Shown here one piece after another: positions 16,040 to 25,260 of a stretch of 64,000 bases of DNA. A model generated the notes under the pieces. That model was not told the DNA's origin, searched no databases, and saw only the letters and a program-made list of their open reading frames with translations. A program made the translations under genes and the position numbers. Origin of the DNA: Alcanivorax sp. (GTDB taxonomy: Bacteria; Pseudomonadota; Gammaproteobacteria; Pseudomonadales; Alcanivoracaceae). The stretch is from contig NZ_CP051240.1 of the NCBI RefSeq assembly GCF_017794965.1, positions 1,426,001 through 1,490,000 on the forward strand. The letters are read 5' to 3'. The first letter of the stretch is position 1. Each line of letters begins with the position of its first letter.

Positions 16040-18079
16040 CTATCGCAGCATATGCAGGAAGTGCATGTGTTTCTCGTACTGGTCCAGTACGTCCACAATT
16101 ACCTGCTCCTTGGTGTAGCCCATCAGGTCATAGTCCTGACCCCCTTCCTGGAGGAACACTTCAGCACGGTAGTAAGTGTCCTTGTCCGCGTGCTTCTTGG
16201 CGTGGTCCAGCTGACGGATGGTGAGCGAAGGACGGGTGTAGCCACGTACTCGTACACCGTAGATGAAGTCGGTTTCCTGACCATGGCTCACTTCCAGGTA
16301 GGCGCGATCGTCCTCGTGGCGGATGTCCACTTTGAGACCGTAGCTTTCCAGCTCTTCGGCCACCGTTTCCAGCGCGGGCTTCACCGTGACTTCCAGGAAT
16401 TCCAGCACTTTGACCCGTAGCGGGAAGTTGACCATGTTCTTCAGGCGCGACTTCCAGCCACCGCCACCCTGTGGCCGCTGATGGCCCACATTCACTTCCG
16501 GCGGCGGTGCCACGGCGGCGGCCAGACTGCGTTGGCGAATGTTCTCCACACGCAGCGAGCGCAGCAGACCGTAGGCAGCCACCAGCAGGACCGCGGAGAA
16601 GGGCAGCGCCGCGGCAATGGTGGCGGACTGCAAGGCACCCAGCCCGCCGGCGAGCATCAGAGCAATGGCCACCAGCCCTTCGGAACTGGCCCAAAACACC
16701 CGCTGCCATACCGGGGTGTCGTCATGGCCACCGGAGGCCAGCATGTCCACCACCATGGAGCCGGAGTCCGAGGAGGTCACGAAGAACACGATCACCATCA
16801 AGGTGGCGACACCGGAAATAAAGCCGGAGAACGGAAACTGTTCCAGGAAGTGGAACAGGGCCACCGACATGTCTTCGCTGACCAGGCGTCCCAGATCGGC
16901 AAACGACTCGGACATGATCATGTGAATGCCGGAATCCCCAAAGACAGTCATCCAGAACAGGGTGAAGCCAGCCGGAACAAACATCACGCCCATGGCAAAT
17001 TCACGGATGGTACGACCGCGGGAAATGCGCGCAATGAACAGCCCCACAAACGGTGACCAGGCGATCCACCAGCCCCAGTAGAAGATGGTCCAGCCGCCGA
17101 CCCAGGCCTGCGGGCCACCATCCACCTTGGGCTGGTAGGCGTACAGGTTGAAGGTCATGCTGACCAGTTCGGACAGATAGCTACCCACATTCTGCATATA
17201 GGCTTTCAGCAGGAAGATGGTTGGACCCAGCAGCAGAACAAAGGCCAGCAGCAGGAAGGCCAGGCCCAGGTTCAGTTCGGAGAGTCGACGGATACCCGCA
17301 TCCAGACCGGTGACCACGGAGATGGTGGCCAGACCGGTGATCACCACAATCAGGGTAACCTGCATAGTGTCGCTTACCGGCATGCCGAACAGATAGTTCA
17401 GCCCCGCATTCACCTGCTGTACACCAAAGCCCAGCGAGGTAGCCACACCCAGTACGGTACCGACCACGGCAAAGATATCCACGGCGTGCCCGATGGGGCC
17501 GTAAATCTTTTTGCCAATGATAGGGTATAGCGCCGAACGCAAGGTCAGGGGCAGGCCCCGGCGGAAACTGAAGTAGGCGAGAATCAGGCCAACGATAGCG
17601 TAGATGGACCAGGCATGTAGACCCCAGTGGAAAAAGGTGACACGCATGGCTTCCTTGGCCGCTTCAATACCGCCAGGTTCCGCCATGGGCGGGCTGGTGA
17701 AGTGCATCACCGGCTCGGCCACACCAAAGAACATCAGGCCGATGCCCATACCCGCCGAGAACAGCATGGCAAACCAGGAGCCGTAGCTGTAATCCGGCTC
17801 GGAGTGATCCGGACCGAGCTTGATTTCGCCATAGCGACTGATGCCAAGAAAGGCGACGAGAGAAATGATGATCGCGACGGTTAAGACATAGAACCAGCTG
17901 GCTTCTTCAATGACCGCGAGTTTGAGACCGTTGAAGAAAGAGCCGGCGGTTTCCGGGACGATCACGGAGAACAGTACCAGGCCCACGATGATGGCGAGAG
18001 AGCCATAGAATACGGGGGGATTGATCTTGCTTTTCATGCCCGAGGTAGGCGAAGTGTCCTGCTCGGCAGACTCTGACAT
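16040..18079 (-). CDS. BCCT-family choline/betaine transporter (BetT-like)
   Basis: The start ATG 18079 follows AAGGAGC. The protein has 679 residues, close to E. coli BetT. Twelve membrane segments are expected. FNGLKLAVIEEASWFYV, the Trp-rich WTIFYWGWWIAWSPFVGLF (betaine/choline box) and GFISGVATLMVIVFFVTSSDSGS are BCCT signatures. A cytoplasmic C-terminal tail of about 170 residues, ending YEKHMHFLHMLR, is long as in BetT, where the tail senses osmotic strength. It likely imports choline or betaine. No betA, betB or betI is adjacent. A frame upstream of 18079 is not supported. Confidence 0.9.
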   Translation of the reverse strand: MSESAEQDTSPTSGMKSKINPPVFYGSLAIIVGLVLFSVIVPETAGSFFNGLKLAVIEEASWFYVLTVAIIISLVAFLGISRYGEIKLGPDHSEPDYSYGSWFAMLFSAGMGIGLMFFGVAEPVMHFTSPPMAEPGGIEAAKEAMRVTFFHWGLHAWSIYAIVGLILAYFSFRRGLPLTLRSALYPIIGKKIYGPIGHAVDIFAVVGTVLGVATSLGFGVQQVNAGLNYLFGMPVSDTMQVTLIVVITGLATISVVTGLDAGIRRLSELNLGLAFLLLAFVLLLGPTIFLLKAYMQNVGSYLSELVSMTFNLYAYQPKVDGGPQAWVGGWTIFYWGWWIAWSPFVGLFIARISRGRTIREFAMGVMFVPAGFTLFWMTVFGDSGIHMIMSESFADLGRLVSEDMSVALFHFLEQFPFSGFISGVATLMVIVFFVTSSDSGSMVVDMLASGGHDDTPVWQRVFWASSEGLVAIALMLAGGLGALQSATIAAALPFSAVLLVAAYGLLRSLRVENIRQRSLAAAVAPPPEVNVGHQRPQGGGGWKSRLKNMVNFPLRVKVLEFLEVTVKPALETVAEELESYGLKVDIRHEDDRAYLEVSHGQETDFIYGVRVRGYTRPSLTIRQLDHAKKHADKDTYYRAEVFLQEGGQDYDLMGYTKEQVIVDVLDQYEKHMHFLHMLR

Positions 18080-18863
18080 TGGAAGCTCCTTGTCCGGATT
18101 GAGGGTGCCGTTTCCGGGAACCGTAGCTTCTTCGCTGCGCACTGACTGGCAAGGCCAGACCTTGAAAGACAAGGGGCGCAATACAAGCAGATGACGCCTG
18201 CTGTCTTACACCGCGGAGTACTACAGACCTGTATTCAGTGGTTCCCTTGTTGTCCCACCTTAACATACGGCCCTCTTTTATCACCCCCCACACGGTTATT
18301 GTTGCGTAAGCGAAGGTCGACCGGATCAAGGGAAAGGGGGGGTTAGGTGCTGTAGGTTTGCCTGTTATTCGCTACGCTCACCCCTTCGGGGCGTTTCTTT
18401 GCTTCGCTAGGCGAAGTGCGAATCCGGCGGTGATGGTGGCTCCTACCTGAATGGCTCGATGTCAGCTGATATGTCATCGCATCATGACACGTGCGTGTCC
18501 TCGCCGGACGGGCCCAAAGGGGTGTAACGCGACACCCCTCTGGACTCCCCCGCGCCCCGACTCCGTTCGGCCCGCTCCGCGGGCACACTCCGGTACTCGC
18601 CCTGTGACGGACGCAAAAAAGACTCGCTCCGCTCAGACAGGTTTTTTGCTCTGCGCCGTCACAGGGCTGCGTTCCTCGACTCACTCTAACGGGGAAGGTG
18701 CCGTGCTGATGGCATTGGAGTTCTTTTCTCGCACAAACGCTGAGGGTTGCTGTAGGAGCTCCCTTCCAGGGGGCGAATCGAGCGACAGCGAGTGACGGGG
18801 TTCGAGTAACGAGTTGCGAAAGGCAAAGGCGCAAACCTTGCCGGTTAGCGGTTTTTGATTTTC
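18080..18863. other. Gene-free stretch upstream of the transporter, with palindromes
   Basis: No convincing gene was found in this 784-base stretch. It holds AGGGGTGT...ACACCCCT near 18518-18539, a long hairpin at 18599-18667, a REP-like GTAGGAGCTCCC near 18752, and heptamers GAGTAAC, GAGTTGC at 18804-18817. Their inverse partners (GCAACTC) lie beyond the MITE at 19181-19187. Part of the stretch must carry the transporter's promoter. Confidence 0.5.
18599..18667. repeat. Long two-tier hairpin
   Basis: A perfect 12-bp outer stem, GCCCTGTGACGG / CCGTCACAGGGC, encloses an inner stem GCAAAAAA (18613-18620) / TTTTTTGC (18642-18649). The T run after the inner arm would give a terminator-like structure. 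CCGTCACAGGGCTGC recurs near 27390. Confidence 0.7.
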
Positions 18864-19170
18864 TTAAGGAGCCTCTGAATAACTCCTTGCGTACTCAGCG
18901 TGGCCTGGAGCGTGCAGCTGTTGTGTCTTGTCTCGATGGTCAGGGTGGTTCCCTTTCCGAGAGGCAATGCGCAGCAGATGGGCGCTCCAGGCCGCGCCTT
19001 TATGCCCGAACGGGTGCTCCCGGGTCTTCCAGGCTGACTCACACTCGTTGTTGCACTTTTTCGACAGGCAACCAGCATGCCATCAAAAGTGCGCCCCTCT
19101 TTACCTTTGCCGAGGGGGCGAGCCAGCCTGAAAGACTGAGTATGTAAGGAGTTATTCAGAGGCTCCTTAA
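18864..19170. mobile_element. MITE-like element with 35-bp terminal inverted repeats
   Basis: The left end (18864-18898) begins TTAAGGAGCCTCTGAATAAC. The right end (19136-19170) is its inverse with about two mismatches over 35 bases. TTAA at both edges could be a 4-bp target duplication or part of the repeat. The 307-base interior has no transposase-like frame. The GGAGCCTCTGAATAA ends resemble those of IS5-like elements (inference). It appears inserted within an older heptamer-flanked spacer. Confidence 0.75.
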
Positions 19171-19197
19171 CTCGCTCTTCGCAACTCGAAACGGTCT

Positions 19198-20505
19198 TTA
19201 CAACCGCCCACTGCGCTTGAGCATCAGGTACAGGTGATTGAGCTGTGCCGGCATGTTTTGCGGTGTGGTGGCGGTGACCAGGGCGCCGGCATGGCGCAGG
19301 CGGGTGTGTAGCTGCTGACGTTCCTGCTGTTCCTGGGCATCGGCACAGACCTGCAGGGCACTATCGAAATCTTTTACTTCACTGCGGGCCAGCTGTTGCT
19401 GTTCCGGCAATAGCATATCCGCCACCAGCACCAGGTGATGTTTGCGCAACAGGGTCACGGCGCTCAACAGATCATCCCGGTCTTCCTGCTGTAGCCGTGT
19501 AACCAGGACCACAAGGGCACGGCGGCGGCTGTGTTTGAGCAGTTGGCGTGCGGCAAGGATAAAGTCGCTGGCATGTTCGCTGGGATGCAGGTCATAAAGA
19601 CCGTTAAGCAGATGGTTGATGCCATGTTGCCCCTGGACGGGGGGCAGCCAGCGGGGTTGATCAGCGGAGAACAACATGGCCCCCGCTTTGTCTTTCTGCT
19701 TCAGGGCGCTCCAGGCCAGCAGCAGGGCGGCATTAAGCGCGTGATCAAAACCGGTCAGATTGCCCACCGGCATGGCCAAACGGCGACCACCATCGAGCAT
19801 CAACAGGATCTGTTGGTTCTGCTCATCCTGGTATTCGCGGCTGATCAGGGTCCGGCGGCGTGCGGTGGCCTTCCAGTCAATCTGTCGCAGGCTGTCGCCG
19901 GCGTGGTATTCGCGAAGCTGATGGAATTCCATGCCCTCGCCACGACGTGGCTGCAGGCGGGTGCCACTGAATAGAAAGGTATGGCTGGCATCGAGCCCAC
20001 TGGCGTTGAGCCGGGAGAAGTCGGGATATACCGGGACATTGCAGGTTGCAGGCACCACCTTGCGTGCCTGCCACAGCCCCAGGCGTCCGGGAAGCCAGAA
20101 TTCCAGGTCACCAAAGCGGGTCGGACCACGTCGGCTGGGTCGGTAGGTATAGGTGAGTTCGGTGAGCTCCTGGTCACTGGGTGTGAGCAGGCAGGGCAAA
20201 CCTGTGTGAGGATCATCACCGGGGTGGTGATCGGCCAGCAGGGTGCCTGCAGGCAGGCTGTCAGAGCGGACCTGGATGCGTACCGGGTGCGGCTGCTGTA
20301 CTGATAATGCGCTGGGCAATAGCCGCCGGGCGGCGGGGGGCGGTTGACGGTGTAGATACCAGCCATCCAGCAGGGCAATGCACAGCACCAGCGCACCCAG
20401 TGCCCACCACAATGCGTTCAGGGCGCTTGAGTCCAGCCAGATCAGGGGCAGGGCCAGGGCGGCCCAGAGGGCCGCCAGTTGCAGCAGTCGGCGGGCCGGT
20501 TTCAT
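19198..20505 (-). CDS. DUF58 domain-containing protein
   Basis: The protein has 435 residues with two N-terminal membrane segments (about 8-47). The DUF58 core contains GEGMEFHQLREYHAGDSLRQIDWKATARRRTLISREY, followed by a von Willebrand A-like fold starting ILLMLDGGRRLAM. DUF58 proteins accompany MoxR ATPases and are thought to help assemble or activate envelope complexes. Its start overlaps the moxR stop by four bases (ATGA), so the two are co-translated. It is the last gene of the block. Confidence 0.9.
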   Translation of the reverse strand: MKPARRLLQLAALWAALALPLIWLDSSALNALWWALGALVLCIALLDGWYLHRQPPPAARRLLPSALSVQQPHPVRIQVRSDSLPAGTLLADHHPGDDPHTGLPCLLTPSDQELTELTYTYRPSRRGPTRFGDLEFWLPGRLGLWQARKVVPATCNVPVYPDFSRLNASGLDASHTFLFSGTRLQPRRGEGMEFHQLREYHAGDSLRQIDWKATARRRTLISREYQDEQNQQILLMLDGGRRLAMPVGNLTGFDHALNAALLLAWSALKQKDKAGAMLFSADQPRWLPPVQGQHGINHLLNGLYDLHPSEHASDFILAARQLLKHSRRRALVVLVTRLQQEDRDDLLSAVTLLRKHHLVLVADMLLPEQQQLARSEVKDFDSALQVCADAQEQQERQQLHTRLRHAGALVTATTPQNMPAQLNHLYLMLKRSGRL

Positions 20506-21473
20506 TGACGCGGCGCTTCCACCTGCTCAAGCAGTCGGCCGAGCACGGTTTCCGGTGTCTGCCCTTCGATCTCGGCATCGGCACTGAGCTGAATGCGGTG
20601 ACGCAACACCGGCCGCGCCACTTGCTGGATGTCATCCGGGGTAACGAAATCCCGGCCCTCCACCAGTGCCTGCACACGGCCGGCGCGGGCAAGGGCAATA
20701 CTGGCACGGGGACTGGCGCCATGACTCAACCCGCTGAAGTCCCGGGTGGTACGCACAATACGCAAAGCGTAATCCAGGACTTCGGCATCAATGAGCACAC
20801 TATCACTGAGTGCGCGAATCGCCATCAGGCCGGCGCCGTCCGTGGCCGGGGTCAGGCTGTCCACATCCAGGCTGGCGCGGATCGTGCCATCCAGCACCAT
20901 ATTCACCAGCCGGGTTTCATCGCCGTGGTCCGGATAATCAATCATCACCTTGAACAGGAAACGATCCAGTTCGGCTTCGGGCAGCGGATAGGTCCCCTCC
21001 TGGTCCAGCGGGTTCTGGGTGGCCAGTACCATGTAGGGTTCGTTAAGCGTGAAGGCTTTGCCCTCGATAGTGATCTGGCGTTCCTGCATCACTTCCAGCA
21101 AGGCGGCCTGAGTCTTGGCGGGTGCCCGGTTGATCTCATCAGCCAGCAACAACTGGGTAAAGGCCGGACCGCGGCGGATACGGAATTGTTCGGTCTTCTG
21201 GTCATACATGGCGTGGCCGGTCACATCCGTGGGCATCAGGTCCGGGGTGAATTGGATGCGGTTAAAATCCAGTTCCAGCACCTTGCCCAGGCTCCTTACC
21301 AGCAGGGTCTTGCCAAGACCGGGAACCCCTTCGATCAACACATGGCCACCTGCGATCAGGGCGATCAGCACTTCTCGGACCACCTGCTGCTGGCCGATCA
21401 GCACTTGATTGAGGCGCTGCTCGATGTCACTGGCCAGGGCTGCGGCTTCCTGCAGGGTGTTGGGTTGGCTCAT
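20502..21473 (-). CDS. MoxR-family AAA+ ATPase
   Basis: The protein has 323 residues. Walker A is GVPGLGKTLLVRSLG at about residue 55, Walker B is LLLADEINRAPAKTQAAL, and the sensor region is TQNPLDQEGTYPLPEAELDRF. MoxR ATPases act as chaperones that load cofactors or activate partner proteins with VWA domains, here presumably the adjacent DUF58 protein. It overlaps its neighbours by four bases on each side, a tightly coupled operon. Confidence 0.93.
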   Translation of the reverse strand: MSQPNTLQEAAALASDIEQRLNQVLIGQQQVVREVLIALIAGGHVLIEGVPGLGKTLLVRSLGKVLELDFNRIQFTPDLMPTDVTGHAMYDQKTEQFRIRRGPAFTQLLLADEINRAPAKTQAALLEVMQERQITIEGKAFTLNEPYMVLATQNPLDQEGTYPLPEAELDRFLFKVMIDYPDHGDETRLVNMVLDGTIRASLDVDSLTPATDGAGLMAIRALSDSVLIDAEVLDYALRIVRTTRDFSGLSHGASPRASIALARAGRVQALVEGRDFVTPDDIQQVARPVLRHRIQLSADAEIEGQTPETVLGRLLEQVEAPRQ

Positions 21474-22789
21474 GTGTTACTCCTTAACGCTTGTAGCAGC
21501 CGTACCTGCTCCATCAGCTGGTCACGGCTCTGCGGGGTGTCATTGAGGGCACTGTGCAAGTCGCGGCTGGGGCAATTCAGGTCCCGGGCGGCCAACGACA
21601 GTGCCTTGTCGTCATCGGTGTGATAGCCGCGCAGACGAGCGCTGGCCTGTTGGCGCAGGGCAGAGAGCAATGCGTCCTGCTGCTCCGTGCGCCATTGAAA
21701 ATAGCCACTGGCATGCAGATGCTGAAGATAGTCATGGTGCTGGTCTTCGTCCGCGGGCTGCAGCGGGCCCTGACGGGGGATACGCAGCCACAACCACAGG
21801 GCGAGCAGTATCAGCAATGCCAGTATCAGTTCCGGGGTACGTTGCCACAGCCATTGCAGCAAAGGGGGCATGGCCACGGAGCGAATAAACCAGACGCCGT
21901 CCTCGCCGGTGAGCCAACCCAGCAGCCAGGCGTGATCGAAGTAGAGAATGTGGTCGTTGTCCCACAGGCTGAGATCGGTGAGTACGGTGATCTGGCCGTC
22001 GCCCAGGGACAGCTGAATCAGTTGACTGCCCGCATCATTGTCCGCGTAGGCCATCACTTCGGTGTCCCATTGCCGGTGTGGTTCGATGCCGTCTTCTTCA
22101 TCCCAGCTGTCGTGCCACAACACATGGTCGCTGTAGAGCTGAATATGCCGGGGCCGGGTGTCTTCATCAGTATGCAGCACCAGGGTCTGCGGTTGTTCTG
22201 GCGCCTCACACAGCAGTGCCTCACAGCTGGCACGCAACTCCGCGTTGTCACTTTCCATGCAATAGTGCAGCGGATCACCGGCAAAGGCTGGCAGCATGGC
22301 CAGCACCGCGATCAGGGGATCTTCCTCCAGTTCCTGAAACTCGCTGGCGTCTTCGATTTCCCAGACCGTGATACCCAGGGGATAGAGCAGTGGGTCATTG
22401 TCTTGCCATTGTGCGTGGGTGGCTATCTGCTCATCCCGGGACGACGGCAAGGGGCGGGCGGCCACAATCAGGTCGCCGCCGGCCATGACCCAGTTGATCA
22501 GGGTGTTTACCTGTTCATCGCTCATCAACCCCCGCTGTTTATCGAAAATCAGGGTGGTGTCGGTGTCTGGAAGGGGAAACAGCGCGGCGGCACTGAGGAT
22601 GCGCCGGGTGGGCTGCTCACGTTGCGCCAGCCAGCGCTGTGCGGCATGGAAGGGATCCCGCTGTACGCTCACGTCTGGTGCCACCCGGTGTACAGTGGTG
22701 ACTGGCTCGGTGAGGGCATAGTAGCTGGCGGTCAGCGCCAGAATTACTGCCGCGAGCAAGGCCGGAAGCCATCTGCGCAGACTAGCCAT
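21470..22789 (-). CDS. DUF4350 domain-containing membrane protein
   Basis: The start ATG 22789 follows GGAGGTGGCCC. The protein has 439 residues. It has an N-terminal membrane anchor (LPALLAAVILALTASYYAL), an extracytoplasmic DUF4350-like domain with VNTLINWVMAGGDLIVAARP, and a second membrane segment (ELILALLILLALWLWLRI) near residue 320. A cytoplasmic tail of about 110 residues follows. DUF4350 proteins are regular members of MoxR-DUF58 loci and resemble GldG-like domains. The start overlaps the DUF4129 gene by eight bases. Confidence 0.85.
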   Translation of the reverse strand: MASLRRWLPALLAAVILALTASYYALTEPVTTVHRVAPDVSVQRDPFHAAQRWLAQREQPTRRILSAAALFPLPDTDTTLIFDKQRGLMSDEQVNTLINWVMAGGDLIVAARPLPSSRDEQIATHAQWQDNDPLLYPLGITVWEIEDASEFQELEEDPLIAVLAMLPAFAGDPLHYCMESDNAELRASCEALLCEAPEQPQTLVLHTDEDTRPRHIQLYSDHVLWHDSWDEEDGIEPHRQWDTEVMAYADNDAGSQLIQLSLGDGQITVLTDLSLWDNDHILYFDHAWLLGWLTGEDGVWFIRSVAMPPLLQWLWQRTPELILALLILLALWLWLRIPRQGPLQPADEDQHHDYLQHLHASGYFQWRTEQQDALLSALRQQASARLRGYHTDDDKALSLAARDLNCPSRDLHSALNDTPQSRDQLMEQVRLLQALRSNT

Positions 22790-24290
22790 GGGCCACCTCC
22801 ACAAAGCGGACGGCCTGCCATTGTGTGAGTAATGCGCGCACCTCATCTGCACTGACCGGGCGATGGGCCCAGGCGGTACGCACCCAGGCATCCACCACGG
22901 GCTTGAGTACCGGTATGCCGGCGGCGTCGCCGTGAACTTGCTGCAAGGTGCGCAGGCATTGTTGCTCCGTGCTGCCGGCCGCCAGCGGCACCGGGTATTC
23001 GCGCAGCAGGGTGGCCAGGCTGACCCGCAACAACAATGCCAGGGCTGTTCGGATGTCTTGCTGTTCAAGCGCCTTGTCCACCGCCTGGCCCACATCGTCT
23101 GGCAGGCTGTGGTGGCGGATATCCAGCCCGGCCACATGGGTGGGGATGGCATGACTGTGGCGGGAGGCGTTACGGGTGAAGCCCATCCGGGAGGCCACGG
23201 TCAGCAGCAGCCACAGGGCAATGCCCGCAAACAGGGCCCAGAAGACCGCCCAGATCAGATTGTCGGGTAGGGAAATCGGTTTGTCCGGGGTGTCCGGTGT
23301 GTCATCTGCATTGTCGAAGAACGTCTTCCAGAAGGTTTCCCACCAGCTTTCACCACCGTCCTCATCATTATCCCGATCCTTCCATTCCCGCTGGGTACGG
23401 GTTTCGAAGGGCATATAATCCTCGCCAGCCAACAGCTCGATCACCTGCTCCTGCTCGGTGAGCCCGGCGTCTGTGTTGCTGGCATGGGCGGGTTCACTGA
23501 ATGGAACGCTGATGAGCCCCATCAACAGCAAGGCTGTTGCAATGCCGCTTGGGCGGCGGCGCTTGCCGATGCGGGTGAGCCCCAGTTGCAGGTCCCAGCC
23601 TTCCAGCCAGGTGCGCTTGTTGAGGTAGAGGGCAAAGCCACAGGCCACATACAGCGGCTCGGTAATACACAGTGCCAGATACATGCAGCTGCTGGCGATG
23701 GCGGTCTGCAGCACGCTCTGGTCCATAAACCAGTCGCTCATTTCCAGATTGAACTGCCAGGGCACCAGCAGGTAGGCCAACGCCAGCACCCCGTAGCCCA
23801 TGAACTGTTCGATGTGGAACATGACAATGGTGAGCAGCCCGGAGCGGTTGGATGGGGAGCGATGGAGTACCTGATGACGCTGGCCAACCTGGTCCCCTCG
23901 GGCGCCTTCCAGTTGCCAGATTGCGGTATTGAAACTGCGTGAAGGGCTCAGCCGTCGCCAGGTCAGCTGTGCCAACAGGCCGGGCAGGGCGTAGTGCTTC
24001 CAGCGCCGGAACAGGTCTTTGAGACTGAGCTCTTCCGCAAACAGGGCATGGCTGTACCAGGCCAGCAGCGGGCGTTCCCAGGCTGGCTTGAGCCACCAGA
24101 ACAGGATCAATGGCCACCAGCTTTCCAGCTGGCTGGCCAGGGCCAGTAGCAGGGTGAAGGGCAGCAGGGTAAAGGTCAGCCAGATGCGCACCGTGGGCCA
24201 GGCCCAGCGCTGAAACATCTGGGTGCCCAGATCCACTGCCTGCCAGGGGCTGCGGGGAGCCAGTCGGGCGCTAGCCTTTTCCAGTTCCAT
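22782..24290 (-). CDS. DUF4129 domain-containing membrane protein
   Basis: The protein has 502 residues with several membrane segments: around 35-60, 150-180, 190-215, one near 250-270 and one near 340-360. The C-terminal soluble DUF4129 part includes ALEQQDIRTALALLLRVSLATLLREYP. A polar linker rich in Asp, Asn and Trp lies around 300-340. It belongs to the MoxR/DUF58 block, where such proteins are thought to be structural partners in the membrane. Its start lies within the SpoIIM gene (20-base overlap). Confidence 0.83.
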   Translation of the reverse strand: MELEKASARLAPRSPWQAVDLGTQMFQRWAWPTVRIWLTFTLLPFTLLLALASQLESWWPLILFWWLKPAWERPLLAWYSHALFAEELSLKDLFRRWKHYALPGLLAQLTWRRLSPSRSFNTAIWQLEGARGDQVGQRHQVLHRSPSNRSGLLTIVMFHIEQFMGYGVLALAYLLVPWQFNLEMSDWFMDQSVLQTAIASSCMYLALCITEPLYVACGFALYLNKRTWLEGWDLQLGLTRIGKRRRPSGIATALLLMGLISVPFSEPAHASNTDAGLTEQEQVIELLAGEDYMPFETRTQREWKDRDNDEDGGESWWETFWKTFFDNADDTPDTPDKPISLPDNLIWAVFWALFAGIALWLLLTVASRMGFTRNASRHSHAIPTHVAGLDIRHHSLPDDVGQAVDKALEQQDIRTALALLLRVSLATLLREYPVPLAAGSTEQQCLRTLQQVHGDAAGIPVLKPVVDAWVRTAWAHRPVSADEVRALLTQWQAVRFVEVAHG

Positions 24291-25260
24291 GACGGCCCCC
24301 GAACAACAGATAAAGATAGAGCAGGGCCCAGCAGGCCGCGCCCACGCTGTATTTCACCACTGGCTCAAAATCCCGTGGTGACCAGAACGCCTCGATAAAG
24401 GCCGCCAGCAGTAGCAGGGCAAATACCCCGTACATCACCGGCAGGCTGTCCTTCGCCGCCAGTCGCAATGCGTTCAGACGGGTATAGGGCCCCGGTGCAA
24501 TAATGGCCCAGCCCAGCCGCAAGCCGGCCCCGCCTGCCAGCACAATGGCGGTGAGTTCCGGCGCACCGTGGGCGATGACGAAAGTAAAGAAGGGCTGGTC
24601 GCCGCCCACATTGATCAGATGCCCGGCAATGGCCCCGAAGAAACTGCCGTTGAACAACATCACGATAATGGCGCCCACACCCAACAACAGCCCGCCGGCA
24701 AAGGTTCGGAAGGCGATACCGATATTGTTCTTGATGTAATAGCCGAACATCAGCACGTCATCGTCGCCGCCACGACCTTCATGGATGTCCCCGCCGCCGT
24801 CCTCGCCGGGCTGGTACATCATCTCGATATCCGTCAGGGACTGCTCATCCAGCACGGTGTAGACCATGTCCGGTTGCTGGTGAACCAGAATCCAGGCCAG
24901 GGCAATGGACAGCAAAAAGCTCAATGCACTGATCATATGCCAGCGCCACTGACGACGAACGGCCTGGGGAAAGCCACGGGCCAGAAAATCACCGATACGG
25001 TCGCCCAGTGAGGGGTTGTAACGGTACAGCTGGCGGTGAGCGCGCAGCACCAGATTGTTCAGGTACTGCTGCAATTCCACGCTGTAGCCCCGCTCACGGG
25101 TCAACGCCAGTTGATGGCAGAGCTGACGATAATCGGTAACAAAGTGATCCAGTGGCAGCGCCTTGCGGCGGCTGACCCGCACCGCTTCCAGTTGCGTGAG
25201 TTGCGCTTCCAGGGATTCCCATACCGGCCGATAACGCTGTTCAAACTGGATCTGTTTCAC
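24271..25260 (-). CDS. Stage II sporulation protein M (SpoIIM) family membrane protein
   Basis: The protein has 329 residues: an N-terminal soluble helical region of about 110 residues, then a SpoIIM domain of about five membrane segments. Signatures are YIKNNIGIAFRTFAGGLLLGVGAIIVMLFNG and FVIAHGAPELTAIVLAGGAGLRLGWAI. In non-sporulating bacteria this family travels with MoxR and RDD genes. Role unknown beyond membrane organisation. Overlap with the RDD gene is four bases. Confidence 0.88.
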   Translation of the reverse strand: MKQIQFEQRYRPVWESLEAQLTQLEAVRVSRRKALPLDHFVTDYRQLCHQLALTRERGYSVELQQYLNNLVLRAHRQLYRYNPSLGDRIGDFLARGFPQAVRRQWRWHMISALSFLLSIALAWILVHQQPDMVYTVLDEQSLTDIEMMYQPGEDGGGDIHEGRGGDDDVLMFGYYIKNNIGIAFRTFAGGLLLGVGAIIVMLFNGSFFGAIAGHLINVGGDQPFFTFVIAHGAPELTAIVLAGGAGLRLGWAIIAPGPYTRLNALRLAAKDSLPVMYGVFALLLLAAFIEAFWSPRDFEPVVKYSVGAACWALLYLYLLFGGRHGTGKG

